Origin: Numida meleagris
Taxonomy: Eukaryota > Chordata > Aves > Galliformes > Numididae
Direction: 5' to 3'
Length of the DNA stretch: 64,000 nt
NCBI RefSeq assembly: GCF_002078875.1
Contig: NC_034411.1
Span: 53,538,486-53,602,485 of the forward strand
Program-made: the position numbers and the translations under genes
Notes under the pieces: model-generated
Databases searched by the model: none
What the model saw: the letters and a program-made list of their open reading frames with translations, nothing else
What the model was told of the DNA's origin: nothing
In this document: positions 1 to 12,914 of the stretch, piece after piece
Position numbering within the stretch: the first letter of the stretch is position 1
Layout of the letters: the number at the start of each line of letters is the position of its first letter

Positions 1-1624
1 TATTTGCATCTTGAATCTCTGTGATATAATCTCCACTCTAGTTTGCAATTATTAGAGAAATAAATTAATTTCTTGGCTTTGAGGAAGTTGTGAGAGGAAT
101 AGAGGAGTGAAAAGAGTAAATCAAATTTTGTAGAACCACGATTCCAAAAATAATTCAAAAATGTACGTGGGAGAAAAGGGTAAAGGGCTATGGAAAAGAA
201 ATTAAGTACAGCATTCAGTTAAAGAAAAAAAGTTTGCATTGCTAGAAAAGTGTCAACAAATTTCATTCCAGCTTGCTTGTTCTGTTTCACTATTGTTTGC
301 CTTTTAAAAAAAATATGTATTTACTGTTCCATGCACCAATTATGAATTCTTAGCAGGCCTTCCTTCTAGAAATTTAAATTAGATAACAAAAATAACCTCA
401 AAAGCAGAGAGAGATTTTAAATAGATCACCGAAACCAACTGCAAAATTCTTTTATAGTAGGGGGGAAGGGTAATGCTTTTTAAGAGTGCCTTAAAATTAA
501 CCTGAGTACCATTTACTTTCAGCATGTCGGATTTGGCAGTTCTAATATGAGGTTAATGTGGAAGTGAATGTAAAAAGTTTTAAAGCTTTTTATTTGCCAA
601 ACTGGAATCCCATGAACTAAAAGCTTTGGGAAGCCATCATATCAAGTACCAGACAAGGATTATGTATAATGCTCCAAGATGCATGTTATTGAGGGAATAG
701 AGTCAGGGAAGGAGTTGCTGCATCTCTTCTTTCTGCTACCTGGAATAATGAAATAGTTTTCAGAATACGTGTTACTTGAGGAGATCAGCAATCCTGCTAT
801 GCAGCTGCTCCATTTGGTTTGAGTCAGCAAAATAAGTGATCCAACCTTGCCCCAAAAAAGAAGACTCCCATCTCTCTCCTTCCTTTGCTGGCACAATGGT
901 CACATCTTGACCAGAATCACAGCTGGTCTTGCATATTTAAACCTCTTATCTTTTGCTAGCAAAAGCCAACAAATAGTAAACAAAACAACCTTCAAAACTG
1001 CAACATCTGCCAGTTGGGGCAGAGTGGCCTTGTCTATACAAGCGTATTTTCTGGCGTCTTGCAGGACTGACAAGGCCAGTCTAACCCCATCTGAATCAAC
1101 AGTGAATGGAGTACAGAGTTAGATGAAGCTCTCTGGCTGCACATATTTTATACCTTGCCACAGAGTCTTTGCGGCCTGACACAGTGGTGCTAAATTTTCT
1201 AGTGACTGCTTTATCTCCCCCAGCACTCCCAAAGCTTCTGCTGTGAGCTGAGCCCCCACCCATTACCACCACTTAAAAACAGAAGGAAAAAAAAGGAAAA
1301 CAAAAACCACCACGAATAAAAAAAAAAAAAAACCAACTCAAAATCCCATAGGAAAGGAAGATTGTCCTCTAGTGAAAAGGCCTTAATTTTGGAGCAGCTT
1401 TGCTCTTCCATTGCTGTACTGCTTCTAACACAGTGTCACAGGTTTATAATATGCTCTGCTATTACTTTTTCCTGTCTTTCTAGAAAATAATTTTCCATTC
1501 TTAATATGCATGAATGAAGAGTTTGGAAAAACAACAACAGAAAGCAGGACAAATGCAAAGTAAGTGTATAAATCCCACCACTTCTTTCAGCCAAATCCAT
1601 CAGTTTAGTGAACCCAATTCCTAC

Positions 1625-1670
1625 AGATTTGGGATTTGGGAGCAAAAGATTTGGGATTTGGATTTGGGAA
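1625..1670. repeat. Short imperfect tandem repeat (GATTTGG-like)
   Basis: Several copies of a 7-base unit close to GATTTGG follow one another, interrupted once by GAGCAAAA. It is a small minisatellite-like cluster immediately upstream of a CR1 fragment. No function is suggested. Confidence 0.6.
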
Positions 1671-1740
1671 CTAAAGAAAGAGCATGCATTTGTTTTGCAC
1701 AACACTGGTGTGAAAAAGGATCCCTCACAAATAAAACAAT

Positions 1741-1945
1741 GATAGAATCATAGAATGGTTTGCATTGGAAGGGACCTTTAAGGTCATCCAGCTCCAACCC
1801 CCCTGCTATAGGCAGGGACACCTCCCTCTAGACCAGGTTGCTCAAGGTGCCATCCAGCCTGGCCTTGAATGCTTCCAGGGAGAGGGCATCCACAATCTCT
1901 CTGGGCAACCTGTTCCAGTGTCTCACCACCCTCACAGTAAATGAT
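1741..1945 (-). mobile_element. CR1 LINE 3'-end fragment
   Basis: Begins with the inverted CR1 terminal octamer-type repeat (ATAGAATCATAGAATGG), followed by the diagnostic GGAAGGGACC and CATCCAG-TCCAACCCCC blocks and the reverse complement of the CR1 ORF2 C-terminal coding region. The element therefore reads on the minus strand and is 5'-truncated, as is usual for bird CR1 copies. Confidence 0.88.
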
Positions 1946-2992
1946 AAATGATATTGTCTGACAAAAGCAAGACTCCAAGTGGGTGCTCTGTCAAGCACCC
2001 AGTATGGAAAGGGAGTTCAACAACTCATGAGCTGCCAGTCCAGCCTGGCCAGGGGCCAGCTCAGCCCTTCTCCTGCTTCCCACAGGACACTTGCCAGCCC
2101 CAAGTATGCCTCCTCTGCCCTCTGGGCCACAGCTGCCCAGCAAGAGGAGAAGGAGCCTGTGGGCAGCCACTGTGCTGCTGAGAGAAGAAGTATGGAGTCA
2201 GGAGGTGATGCATCCTGCCTGCCCACAGAGAGCAGCAGCCGCTAGTGATAGCTGCTGAGAGGCCTGTGTCAAAACTAGCCATACAACAATGGGATCCTTG
2301 AGTTAAAAGCGAAATCTCAGACAGCCCTGGGATGTGAGTACTTGGATGCATTCTTGTTGAGAAAACGTGGCTTCTCCATTTTATTTCTGATGCTCTCAAG
2401 TGCATGAGAGAATTGCTTCTGAAGAGATTGCTGCTTGCACAGAAACAATCAGCCCTTTGGGTGAGTATGGTTTATAAAGTAGCTCCCCTTCGCAGCAGCA
2501 CTGCAGTAAAATGTGCCTGGAGCTCACTTGCCTTGGTGGGACAAGGAAATAACAGCATCCTTAGCAGGAAGAACTTCTGGGTCAACAAACAATTTGTAAA
2601 AACAAAGAAGGTTTAGAATCTGAGCAATTTTGTGAATTGATAGCAAAATGCAAGATAATGGGTAACCAAAGGAGCCTACTTAAGCAGTTGAAAAGGCTTT
2701 GAATAAGACCTTTCACGGAGGGCTGCCAAGGAAAGCTATTTCTCAGAAGAAGAGGGAATAACCTGCCTGTGGTGGATGAAAATTTAGCACCTAGGGCTGG
2801 AGTAGGAGTAACGGCTCAGTTCTCTTCGAAAACTTCAGCCTCCTGGATCAATGCATACAGCAATGTTTTTCAGTATACTTCCTGAGGGCATATCAGAAAG
2901 GATGGCTGCGCAGGAGTAGCAGAGAGACGAGGCTGGTGGGTGGGGAGACACCTATGAAAGTCTTGACAAAAACAAGTAATTGAGGAATGCCA

Positions 2993-3170
2993 TGGCAGAT
3001 GGGATGCAGAGTAGATAAGTGCAGAGTAATGTGCGTTGGAAGACATGATTTAACTACTTGTATACACAGATGTGTTCTGAATTAATTGTAATCTTTCAAC
3101 GGAAAGATTGAGGCATCAGTGTGGACAGCTTAATGAAAATGTCTGCTCAGTGTGCTGCAGTGGTCAAACT
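2993..3170 (+). pseudogene. Ancient CR1/L3-like LINE reverse-transcriptase fossil
   Basis: From 2,993 the + strand reads W-Q-M-x-x-x-V-D-K-C-x-V-M-x-x-G, which matches the conserved reverse-transcriptase segment of CR1/L3-clade LINEs. About 80 bases later the strand reads VDSLMKMSAQCAAVVK, which corresponds to the next conserved block of the same proteins, with the correct order and spacing. The reading frame is not open across the region, so this is a decayed remnant. It is far more diverged than the young CR1 copies elsewhere in the window. Edges are uncertain and similarity may extend from about 2.9 to 3.25 kb. Confidence 0.6.
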
Positions 3171-6100
3171 CAGAAAATAAGCTGTAATAAAAAAATGGAA
3201 GACAGAATATACTGCGATGGGATTATGTAAGTATTGATAAAAAAAGTTTCTCTCAAGCACACTTAAAGGGCTGTGGAAGAGAAATATGCCTACAGAGGAA
3301 ATCAAATGACCTTGTGGAGAGCAGCCCTACCAAGTCCTGGGCTATTTCCCCTGTTACTGACTGCAGGGCATCTTAGGCTCTCAGCATCTTTACACAGCAA
3401 AATGAACATTTTTAAGAAAAAATACAAGAAGTTTATACACTGAGTGATGAAATAGACATAGCATGCCTATGTAAATTTTCAATTTAAAAAAAAAAACCAC
3501 AAATGGACATAGCTTATCAATCTGTGGAAAACTAGTCATAAACTTTTAATATGGCAAAAAGCTTTGTTTACCACCAAAACAGAGGAGACTTAGACATACA
3601 GAAAATAAACAAAAATGCAGGAAGCAGTCTTTCAGCTTATGTAAATTGAGTTAGCCCATTAACTGCAGTAATCAGCAAAAATGATTATATGAGCCAGGGA
3701 GGTACCACACTGTCTGTTGTACAGAAAATAACACGAGTATTCAGCTTACAACGTTCAAGACTCAGCAGTAAGACAGAAGTCCTTCAGATTTACATCTCCA
3801 TCAGTGATGATATGACTGCCTAGGTGCATTGCTTTAAAGGTTTGCCTCCTCAGTTATATGACCACAAGGGAATCCTTCTCAAAGTATGGTATTGTTCATT
3901 GCCGGATGCATTATATGTTCTCTAGAAGATATTGTTGTTGGCATTGCTAGTAGGCAAATACTGAACGTACTGTACCAGCAGCCTTTTTCTGTGCTCTAAG
4001 AACCTATATTCAGGCATAATATGTGTGACTGAATTTCAGATATCCTTTCAGCTATTTGTTCTTTCTCAAATCAAGTTCCCTTGTATGGTGCTAATAAAAA
4101 ATGAGCCAGGGATAGCTAGCCATAATACATGAGCAGCAATGAACCTAACATTATAGTTAAAAATAGCATTAATCAGAGCTATACAATCAGTTTAAGCCAG
4201 TATTTGTCACTGAGCTGTTTGTTTTATTCTGCAAGCTACATAAATATTCCCAAGCAATCAACTAGCCTTGAGAATTTATACACTGAAGACAATGAATGAA
4301 ATGTTCATAAAACATTGTAAACTGGCAGGAGTTTTATCCTCAAATATGATGACTTTTAGAAAATCTCTAAATGAAAATGCAGAGTAGGGAGTATTTCAAA
4401 TACTCTTGGAGGAGCGCAAGCTACATGTACATGGTTAGTAGTATTCCTGCCATGACGCTGGACTCGCAAGGAGAGGTATGAAGAGCAGGCAATCACAGGA
4501 GATAGAATAATAGGCCAACCACTTTGAGGAAATGTTTCACCAAAGATGCTGAAGACAATTTCAGACAAAGGTAACACCTCTAACAAATACTCCTCCTATT
4601 GCTACACAGTTTCCATACCTGAGAAAACTAGGATATTTGTTTCATTTTAAGTGTATTTATATCCAGGGAAGTTGTTGGATTTAACAGTTTCTGTATGAAT
4701 GGAAATTGGTTATTGGAATGTCAGAGTCTGGAAGGAAGAAAGAGGTTGTGGATGGGGTTATGCGAAGAAGTTATCAAAGGACATCGCTTCACTATAATGG
4801 ATCATATGTTGTTAGACTGTTGCAACTCACTGGATGATGGTTGTTTTCAAGGGGGGGTGTTGCATATAGCTGCAGGAAATGGGCTATTTGGAAGGAAAAT
4901 TGCACTGATCTTCCTGGGCAAGAGCTGTGAGGATTGAAAGTTTGTAAGAATAATTCATCCTGGAGCAGAAAGGAAGTAAGTGCCTCCAAAGAGTCTTGCA
5001 GGGGTAATTGGTAAGAGGCACTGGGAGTGGAATATTTAGGACACAGAGAAGGCATAGAAGAGAGGGGGGAGTTTTGCTTGGGCAGGAATGAGAGCTTAAG
5101 GAACTGCTGCTGGGAGGTTGTTGGAAAGCAACTTTATTTAATGTGACACTGAACGTTCCTGGGTGGGCCTTGCCTCTGTTGAAGCTGATGGTGATAACGA
5201 CTTTCTAAGCGAGATCATGGTGGCCAGGGTCCCACTCGTGAACCAAAAATAAAGCAGAAAACTAGAATAGCTTTAAAGTAATTTGACATAAATTATCTAT
5301 GGCCACAGTAATAATACTCATATATTCGCAGCAAAAAGATCTCTGCAAGGCATTTTTTAAGAGGGGGATATTACTTTTCCCATTTTACAGGAAGACAAAC
5401 TAGGCTCTGTTTGAGACTTTCACAATGAAAAAGGAATTTGGGTGCTTAAGACAGAATTTCATTACACTACTAGATTTGGGAAGGTGGGGGAGAAGAGGGA
5501 GAACAAATACTCTGGCTCCTGATCTGCTGATGAGACTACTAACTAGGCTGTTAAAGGACTTGTTTTCTTTTCTGATTACATATCACCATTTGAATCCATC
5601 AGCTTCTCATTTAAAAGGAAAAGAGTGCATGCTCAATTCTAGAGTAATTAGGTAGTGTTGGTGTTATGCACTGGAGCTGTAAGGTGCTAATTTATGTAAA
5701 AGGCAACTACTAGTATTATTAGCGCTGGAGTGTGATATCATCAGGCTGACGCACAAGAACAGCAATGTGTGAAATATCACGCACATCTCCTGCACCGTCC
5801 TAAAAACTTCTAGCAAAATTAATCAATTGAAAAGAAAATCACTGTATCATAATTTTGCAGAACTCATATCACTATGCTTGATTGGAAAACAGCATTTATC
5901 TTTGTGTTTCCAAGTAAGGAGCTACAAAACTTGGGTTTTAACTAACTTGAGGAAATCTAAACTGTTTTGAACTGATTATATTTACTTTCTTGGGTTTTTG
6001 TTGTTTTTTAGACATCCAGATGTACACATGTCAGAGCAAAACTTGAAACATACTGAAATTAGGTCTGTCACTTGTGAATCGCACAGCCCAAAAAACAGCT

Positions 6101-9100
6101 ACTTGCACAAGTGGAAATAGCATTGGCTGGTGCCAGCCAAAATGAAAAGCTGAGGGAAAACAAGAAGTAATCCGCATGGAAAGTGAGTAACTAATCTTGA
6201 GAGGAATAACAGCAAGCCTTGTCTGCAGCAAGCACTCAGGAAGGGAGAAGCCTAGATAGGTATCTTACACACTGAGAATGGCCTGTCTGTGCGAGATTAA
6301 CCCTTGCCACAAAGAAGTGAGATAAGATATCCCCATTCCAGAGAAAGACGATGTGAAGTACTGGATTGAGATGAGGCCCAACTTGAAACATGAAGCCTCA
6401 AAATAGAGGTTTGGATTACAGGTTTTCAAATAAAGAAATGCAGTGAAAATCCACTGAAAAGATGGGTCGAACTGCAATGATTCATGGATCCTTCATGCTT
6501 GTAAAAGGAAACAAAATGGAGAGGGCATATGCGAAAGAAGTTAACTAAAATGGTGAATGCAATTGGAAGGTTTACTGCTTATAAATTCCCCATGAACCGC
6601 AGCATATTCTTAAAGGTCTGGAATGAATGCTGCTGCCATCACCACACAGTACACACATTACAATTATTTAATTTAGGAGAAAATCATAATCAAATCAAAG
6701 GAGAAAATGTAACTGAAACTGCAACTCTCTGCTGACTGTGTGTGACACATGACCAGCACCACAGCTGCCTGTAACCCTTTACCATCATCGAGAGGATTAA
6801 ACTACTTCTCCATTTATTTAAGTAAAATTAAAAGTGCCAAGGATGCCAGAGAAGACTTAGCAACCATCGTGATTATATTATAGAATGAGTTTGCTACATA
6901 ATACAACCCTGTTTCAGCGCATATTTGTTTGCTGTTCACTGAACCCTTGAAGAGCCCCATGGGAGTCAGTATTTCTCCTGTGATTTAGAAAGATTCTGCT
7001 GCATGAGGTCCAATGAGCATGCCTAAAGTATGTGCTTACCCATATCGAAATTGTTGCTCAGTACAGTAACAGCACATTTCCATTATAAACATTATGTTAA
7101 TTTCACTAACCTTTTATTCGTATTAGAAATATTGCAACTGTAAAGGGAAAACATGGACTTAATCAATGGAATAATACAATCACATTTCAGATTGGATACT
7201 ATTAAATTCCAAGCGAGACGCTCACACAGTTCAGTGTCTCAAGTGGACTGTCGTGCTGTAAAGAGGCAACCACCTGGAAACCCAGCCCCATAGTTGTCTT
7301 TAAGTTGAAGCAATTTGCTCAGTTGGTGGTCTGAGAAGTTAGATTTTGTCACCCTTACTCATACTGAGAAGTATTTTACTTCCTGCTTAGACTCACTGAT
7401 TTGAAATAAAATATTTGTACACACACGCAAGAAAATAGGGTAACTGTGTGAAATGATCTGCCTAAAAAATGTGACTGTTAATCATAAGTATAAATGTATC
7501 CTGGTCTGGGACTTATATTTGTAATCATAAATCTTTCTTTTTTTTTGGAACTCCAATTCATTCTAATAACAAACTTCAATTATTCTGTGGACTTCATATA
7601 AATTACTTGTTAACTACCGGTTCAATCAATAACAGAATGTATGCAATGAACACTTTGGGTGTAATCGTCCAGGTCTAATACATACTTAGAAGTATGTACT
7701 CTACCTTCTAACAGTTTTTAATTAAATAAAGCATTTCATTCTACTTGAACATTTTTAAAAAGCCTTTGTTGTCCTAAAACAGTGTTATTATTACTTGCCT
7801 CAGTGGCCAAATGGAACAAAGTTGTGTTCATAGAGCCTAGCTGGTGACTGCTTTTAATCTCTGTGCTAAATTTGAACCTGGTGTCATTTGGCTTACTGCA
7901 AAAGCTACTACCTACCACTTTCCTGAAGCGACATGAATGTTTTCCTTTTGTTATATCTTTTTCCCACTGATGCCCAAAATAAAAGAGTCCAAAAAACTCC
8001 GTGTTTGGATTCTGTGTGATAGAATACAGTGGGATGATGCTTGATCAGTGATTTGTGTATTTATGAGTTTAATGTTCTTAGTAAGAGTTTCTGTTTTTTA
8101 CAAAACTTTATTTTCAAAGAAAATACTTTGCAATAAAATTACACTCATGGATGAACCCAATAGCTGATTATGTAGTCCTGACGCCCTGCTTCGAGAGCAC
8201 GTAACAGCAAAATGATGCAACTTGTCACCCTTCCCAAGACTTTCTCACACGCATAAGACAATATCGATGAAGGGTGCAAAGCCACATTCATTATCACCAT
8301 TACAAAACATAGCAGCATATTACTATCTTGAGCCATCTAAACAAACAGGAAAAGGTGGGTGGAGAGAGAGAAAAACAATTTACATAGCCCATGTTCCTTA
8401 ATTTAGAAGACGTTTTTTTCTACATCTTTGGCTCCTGGCACACAAAAAAGGGATGTAAGACAATGAAACCCTCTAACGCACTTCCAAACAGCTCAGAAAA
8501 TTCCTTGCTCTGGGTAATTCTTTGCTTTTCATAAAGATTTATTGCTAACAAATAGACAGCTAACCACTATTGTCAGCAGAATAACCACTTCTAGTAAGCA
8601 CGGCAATCAATGACATCGTGAAGCTAACAAAGAAAAAACGAGCCCTGTGCTGACTTATGGAGATCACACACACTCTGTCTCCCTACATTTCCACCCACTT
8701 TCCCACACTAGCCAGGTGCAAGGAACATAGTACAGATTTTCTTTTGCTTGGACATCTTTCCAGTAATTCCTTCAAACACAGCACCACCAGTGGGGTCATC
8801 TCCTCCACACCTGGGCTGCTGACCAGTACACTGGGTACATCACCTCACTGACCTGCAGCATTCCCAAGGAGAGAGGATTGTTGAAACAGGAGGGCTTATG
8901 CCTGAGCTCTGTGGAACACCTGGTTGGCATCTGGAACCAGCTGTGAAGAGCTGTGATGGTTTTAGGATGCTTGTATTGAATGAATTGGACCAAGTTAATT
9001 CTATGTATTCTGCCACAGTCTCGGTGCTAGTCACACAGCAGAACTTGCCAAGGTCATTCCTTCCCACCTGGATACTTGGAGGATCTCATGCCCAGGCCCA

Positions 9101-10204
9101 TAGATAACCTTGTGTCTATCCCAAACCATTTAAGAATAATAGGTCTCTCAGTAAATACATCAGAAAAAGAAACACCTCCTCTAGTCAAAAAAAACCTGCA
9201 TTTTGTCCTATAGGCAATAAACCCACTGATCTGAAAAAGGGAATACAGGGGGAAAGGCATGCTGAGACACCAAAATGGATTTCTGTGCTTCTTGGGTACC
9301 CATTTGGAACAGAGTTGCCAAGTTCATTGTTTTTCCTAGGGATGGGCTGCAAAACAGGCAGCAGCCATGCAGCTGGTGGAGCCGAGAGCTGGAGCCATCT
9401 TGCACCACAGTTGTGTCTTCCCTTCCAAGTGCCAAGTGCCCAGGGAAGGGTGGGATTGAAGGAAGCTGTGACGAGGACAGAAGTGAGAGCAGCCAGAAAA
9501 TAATGGCTTGTCTTCCAATACAATAGCTTAATCATTTCTACAGAAAGGGCATTTCTTCCAGGATATCATTCCAACATAAAATTTCCTATCAGATAACCCT
9601 AGCAGATGTCATGAACTGGGTTTTCCTGACTGCTTTGTGTCAGCGTGGGAGGGAACACATAGAAACTCACCTCCAGGGGTGATGTGGGAGAAACAAGTCA
9701 CAGAAAGTTACAGATTATATTTGGAATTGCAAAAAAAGAAGGATGTAGAGATTCAAATCTCCCAGAAATTCATTGTTCATTTGGTTCCAGAGGCAGATCC
9801 CTAGAACTGTAAGTATTCAGTTGACTTGAACATTTCCAGCAAATATCTGGAAAGACACCATCTGGGATTATTCTTCATAATTTTCCTTTCTGTTCCAGCA
9901 GTGTTCCAGCCTGGAAGGAGTGAGCAGGGCTGCAGCCGGAAACCAGACTATTCCCCTGTGATTTTCTCATATAAAATGTTAACACCCAAGCAAGGACCAT
10001 TTTTCCTCTCTTTTCCATTGCAGTGTTTAATAGTCCTCAGTGGTTCTTCCTGAATAGGCACAGCAATTGCTTTCTGATTTCAGCTGTATTCGAGGTCCTC
10101 ACTCAGGAGAATGTCTGTAAGCTCTGCTGCTCCATCCTCACCCTGCCCACCTCCTGCATTCTCCAGCTACACACTGTTTTTCCTGTTATTTGTGGATGCC
10201 TTGT

Positions 10205-10355
10205 CCCTGGAGGCATTCAAGGTCAGGCTGGACGTGGCTCTGGGCAGCCTGGTCTAGTGGTTGGCAGCCCTGCACTCAGCAGGGGGGTTGAAACTCGATG
10301 ATCATTGTGGTCCTTTTCAACCCAGGCCATTCTATGATTCTGTGATTCTATGATT
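10205..10355 (+). mobile_element. CR1 LINE 3'-end fragment
   Basis: Sense-strand CR1 tail: CCTGGAGGCATTCAAGG, then GGCTGGACGTGGCTCTGGGC, a GATGATCATTGTGGTCC block and the terminal ATTCTATGATTCTGTGATTCT repeats. It is 5'-truncated, as is typical of the family. Confidence 0.88.
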
Positions 10356-11403
10356 ATTTGACTGAAGAGCCAACTCAGGCATGCAGATGCCTTTGTAGAC
10401 TATGGGTGACAGGATAGCTTTAAATAAACCTGGCTCAAATTGGGAGTGGCATGCACGAGATCCAGCTTGCTACCAGCTCCATGATGATGGTCTCATGCTT
10501 TGTCCTGCATTCCCTTAGCTCTCTGTCACCAAGTCTTCCAGCCATTTCCTGGAAAGCAACCAATTGATTGTGTTCCTATTGTGCTACAGCCACAAACAAT
10601 GTAACAATGAAAACATGTCTTGTACCACTCTGCTGAGCTTTATCTAATTCACACTGCAGCCCCTGACAAAGAAAGCTCCATCATGCCTGCTTCATTTCAT
10701 ATAGGCTGTAAATACCTGAAGATGCATTTTGTATGAGTGAGGTGTCACAGAGGCTGCAGCTTGCCTTCTATTGCCTCTGGCAGTCTCTTGCCAATTCTCC
10801 ATAACTCACTTTGGCATCTGATACCAGCTTCCAACATCTGAAAGCTGAAAATAGGAAAGGGCATTTGCAGGGCTGTGATATGATGTGTGCTTGGCTTTAA
10901 AAAGGATCTCAAACTCAAAGCAATGGAGAGCAAAAAGGCATACCGATATCACCATGGATATGTGACATTAAACAAACCACTTGTCATGATACACAGCTGA
11001 CAACTTGCCAAATGGAACAGGATCTTATTATTCATTGTTTTGCCCTGGAAAACCTACACAACTACAAGAAAGAAAAACCTCCAGAAAGGTAGTGTCACTC
11101 TTCTGACCACCCCAGGCCAGACTGGAGGTCCTGCTAAATAGTTTATCCAAAAAGCACCTACTTACATCCATCAGAAGAGCAAAACACAACTTTGTGATGG
11201 CATCCTATGTAATCCCTGCAGGAAAGAGAGCTGTGGGGTGAGGTCACTTCCTCAAGGTAACTCTGGCACTTGTGTAATTCCCTGTCCTCCCAGGGCTTTA
11301 ATTCCATCTTTGCCATGCCTCTCAGCTGGGGTTTGAGTGGGGTATACTTCTGGTGTTTTGTATGTGTAAGGACTGCAACAGCCACGCAGGGAATTACTCT
11401 TCA

Positions 11404-11478
11404 CAGAATCATGGAATCATAGAATTATAGAATATCCCAAGTTGGAAGGGATCCATAAGGATTATTGAGTCCAACTTC
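11404..11478 (-). mobile_element. Short CR1 LINE terminal fragment
   Basis: Inverted terminal repeats (AGAATCATGGAATCATAGAAT) are followed by GTTGGAAGGGATCCATAAGG and GAGTCCAACTTC, the 3' end of a CR1 copy in minus orientation. The similarity fades soon afterwards, so only the last 75 bases or so can be called. Confidence 0.75.
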
Positions 11479-11992
11479 TTCCTCTGCCTCCATCACAGTG
11501 GAGAGAGGTGGAGCTGCCCCTCCTTTTGGTTTCACCTCCTTAATTCGCTGTGGCCAGGTAAGGGCCTCACCCACCCAAAAGGGGGCAGGAGGGCTGCCAT
11601 ATTGGCCCACACTTCCAAGCAACCCCTGTGCCCTTTGCCGACGTCTCCCCCTCAGAAACACTGCACCTCTCTCACCGCTGTGTCCTTGCACAGTACATGC
11701 AGGAACAGAAGCTCCAGCTCAGCCTACGCGATAGCTGCTTTGACCTCAAAAGAGGAGCAGCTGATCCCTCGTGCCTGGGGAAGGGTACTCATGTGGGCAG
11801 CCAAGAAGGGAAAGCAGAGAGGAGAAAGACAGGTGAAAGCTGAAGTCAAGGAAACCTCCAGCTCTCCCCTGCAGCAGGCCTCCCCCATCCCACAGCATCT
11901 GTGTGCTCCTCCAGCACAACCGCCCTCCAGAGCAGGGTGGATTTGGAGCGGAGGTGCCCTGTGCAGGAGTGCTGCTCTCAGGGCAGCTAGGG

Positions 11993-11998
11993 CACGTG
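11993..11998. promoter_or_regulatory. CACGTG E-box / hypoxia-response-type core
   Basis: A perfect palindromic CACGTG, containing the RCGTG core bound by HIF-1, lies about 1 kb upstream of the CITED2 first-exon donor. CITED2 is known to be induced by hypoxia in mammals. Binding at this site is only inferred. Confidence 0.3.
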
Positions 11999-12535
11999 TG
12001 TCCCTCTGGGATGGCACGGGGTAACCTGTGACAGGAGGAACGGGGGACATGCCCAGCCAGAACAGTCACATTCACAAAGCATTCACCCGCATTCTCTACG
12101 TTGTGTTTTCCTTTGCCATTCTAAGAACACGGATCATAAGCAAGAAAATGGGCATCACCGGACGGGCACCCGCCCTGCACACCCGGGGTGGCTGTTACAT
12201 TGTAGGGCAACACGGGTACGGAGGGAAGCCCGGAGGGAGGGATGCGGCACAGGGCTGTGGAAAAAGGTGGATCTCGGATCTCGCCGCCGGGAGAGGGGCC
12301 GGCCCGGGGGAGTGCCCACGCGCGTCCGCGACCGGAGTCGGACACCTGCGCGGCGGCGGCCCGGGGGGGCGCGGAGCGGGGCCTGTTTGAGCGCGGGCGG
12401 CGCTTCCGTACCGCCCGGCCCCACGCGTGTCCGCGGCCGCGCGGTGCCGGCGGGCAGCGCCCTCCTCTGTGGCATTGCCGGGGCTGCGCTCCCCGCCGCG
12501 GAGCCCCGCTTTGTTCCCGGGGGAGCCCGCAAACA

Positions 12536-12541
12536 CACGTG
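12536..12541. promoter_or_regulatory. CACGTG E-box / hypoxia-response-type core in the CpG island
   Basis: A second perfect CACGTG, flanked as ACACGTGT, lies about 450 bp upstream of the CITED2 first-exon donor. It contains the RCGTG core used by HIF-1 and fits the known hypoxia inducibility of CITED2. Occupancy is inferred. Confidence 0.35.
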
Positions 12542-12600
12542 TCGGCCGGGCAGGGGGAGTGGGGCCTCTGGATGCTGTCCAGAACCGTCCTGCGTGGCTC

Positions 12601-12694
12601 CGCGCGTGTATGTGTCTGCGCGCGCGCGTGTGTGTGTATGTGTGTGCGCTGGGTGTTGGTTGGTTTTCGTTGTTTTTTTTTTTTTTTTTTTTTT
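12601..12694. repeat. CG/TG alternating purine-pyrimidine tract and 22-base T run
   Basis: From 12,601 to 12,652 the sequence is mostly alternating purine-pyrimidine (runs of CGCGCG, GTGTGTGTG, TATGTGTG). A T22 homopolymer follows at 12,673-12,694. Such tracts can form Z-DNA and exclude nucleosomes, respectively. They sit inside the CITED2 CpG island, just upstream of the first exon. Confidence 0.8.
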
Positions 12695-12818
12695 CCCCTC
12701 GCTTGCTCCAGGTTTTACTTCTGGTTGCCTGTAAGGGTTTTGCTCCTCCCTTCTGAAATCCTATATTAGCTGTGGCCAAAGCTGGGTAAGAAACACAGCT
12801 CATTGTTGGCAAGTGCCG

Positions 12819-12839
12819 ATGAGCCTCGCAGAGGAGTGA
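12819..12839 (+). other. Upstream ORF 1 in the CITED2 leader (6 codons)
   Basis: ATG followed by five codons and TGA (peptide MSLAEE), about 160 bases before the exon-1 splice donor. It lies in the leader only if transcription starts upstream of 12,819. The start context has C at -3 and A at +4, which is weak. Confidence 0.4.
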
Positions 12840-12914
12840 GGAGCGGCGCTGGGGCTGCGGCAGCGGCAGAGCCCCGCCGTCACGTCAGCCCGGCAGAGGA
12901 GGGCAGCGCGCTCT

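Larger units (their letters stand above)
1..12100. other. Gene-poor intergenic DNA upstream of CITED2
   Basis: About 12 kb of AT-rich, single-copy-looking DNA. No open frame here resembles a known protein or has splice-site and codon structure expected of an exon. It contains CR1 fragments at about 1.74, 10.2 and 11.4 kb, an older LINE reverse-transcriptase fossil near 3.0 kb, a short GATTTGG-type tandem repeat at 1,625-1,670 and an A-run near 1,320. GC content rises from about 11.4 kb towards the CITED2 CpG island. Distal CITED2 enhancers could lie here, but I cannot identify any by eye. Confidence 0.6.

Noticed and set aside
12195..12812. 205-codon minus-strand open frame upstream of CITED2
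   Set aside because: It lies in the CpG island, where stop codons are rare on both strands. The translation is Ala/Pro/Arg-rich with simple runs and no known domain.
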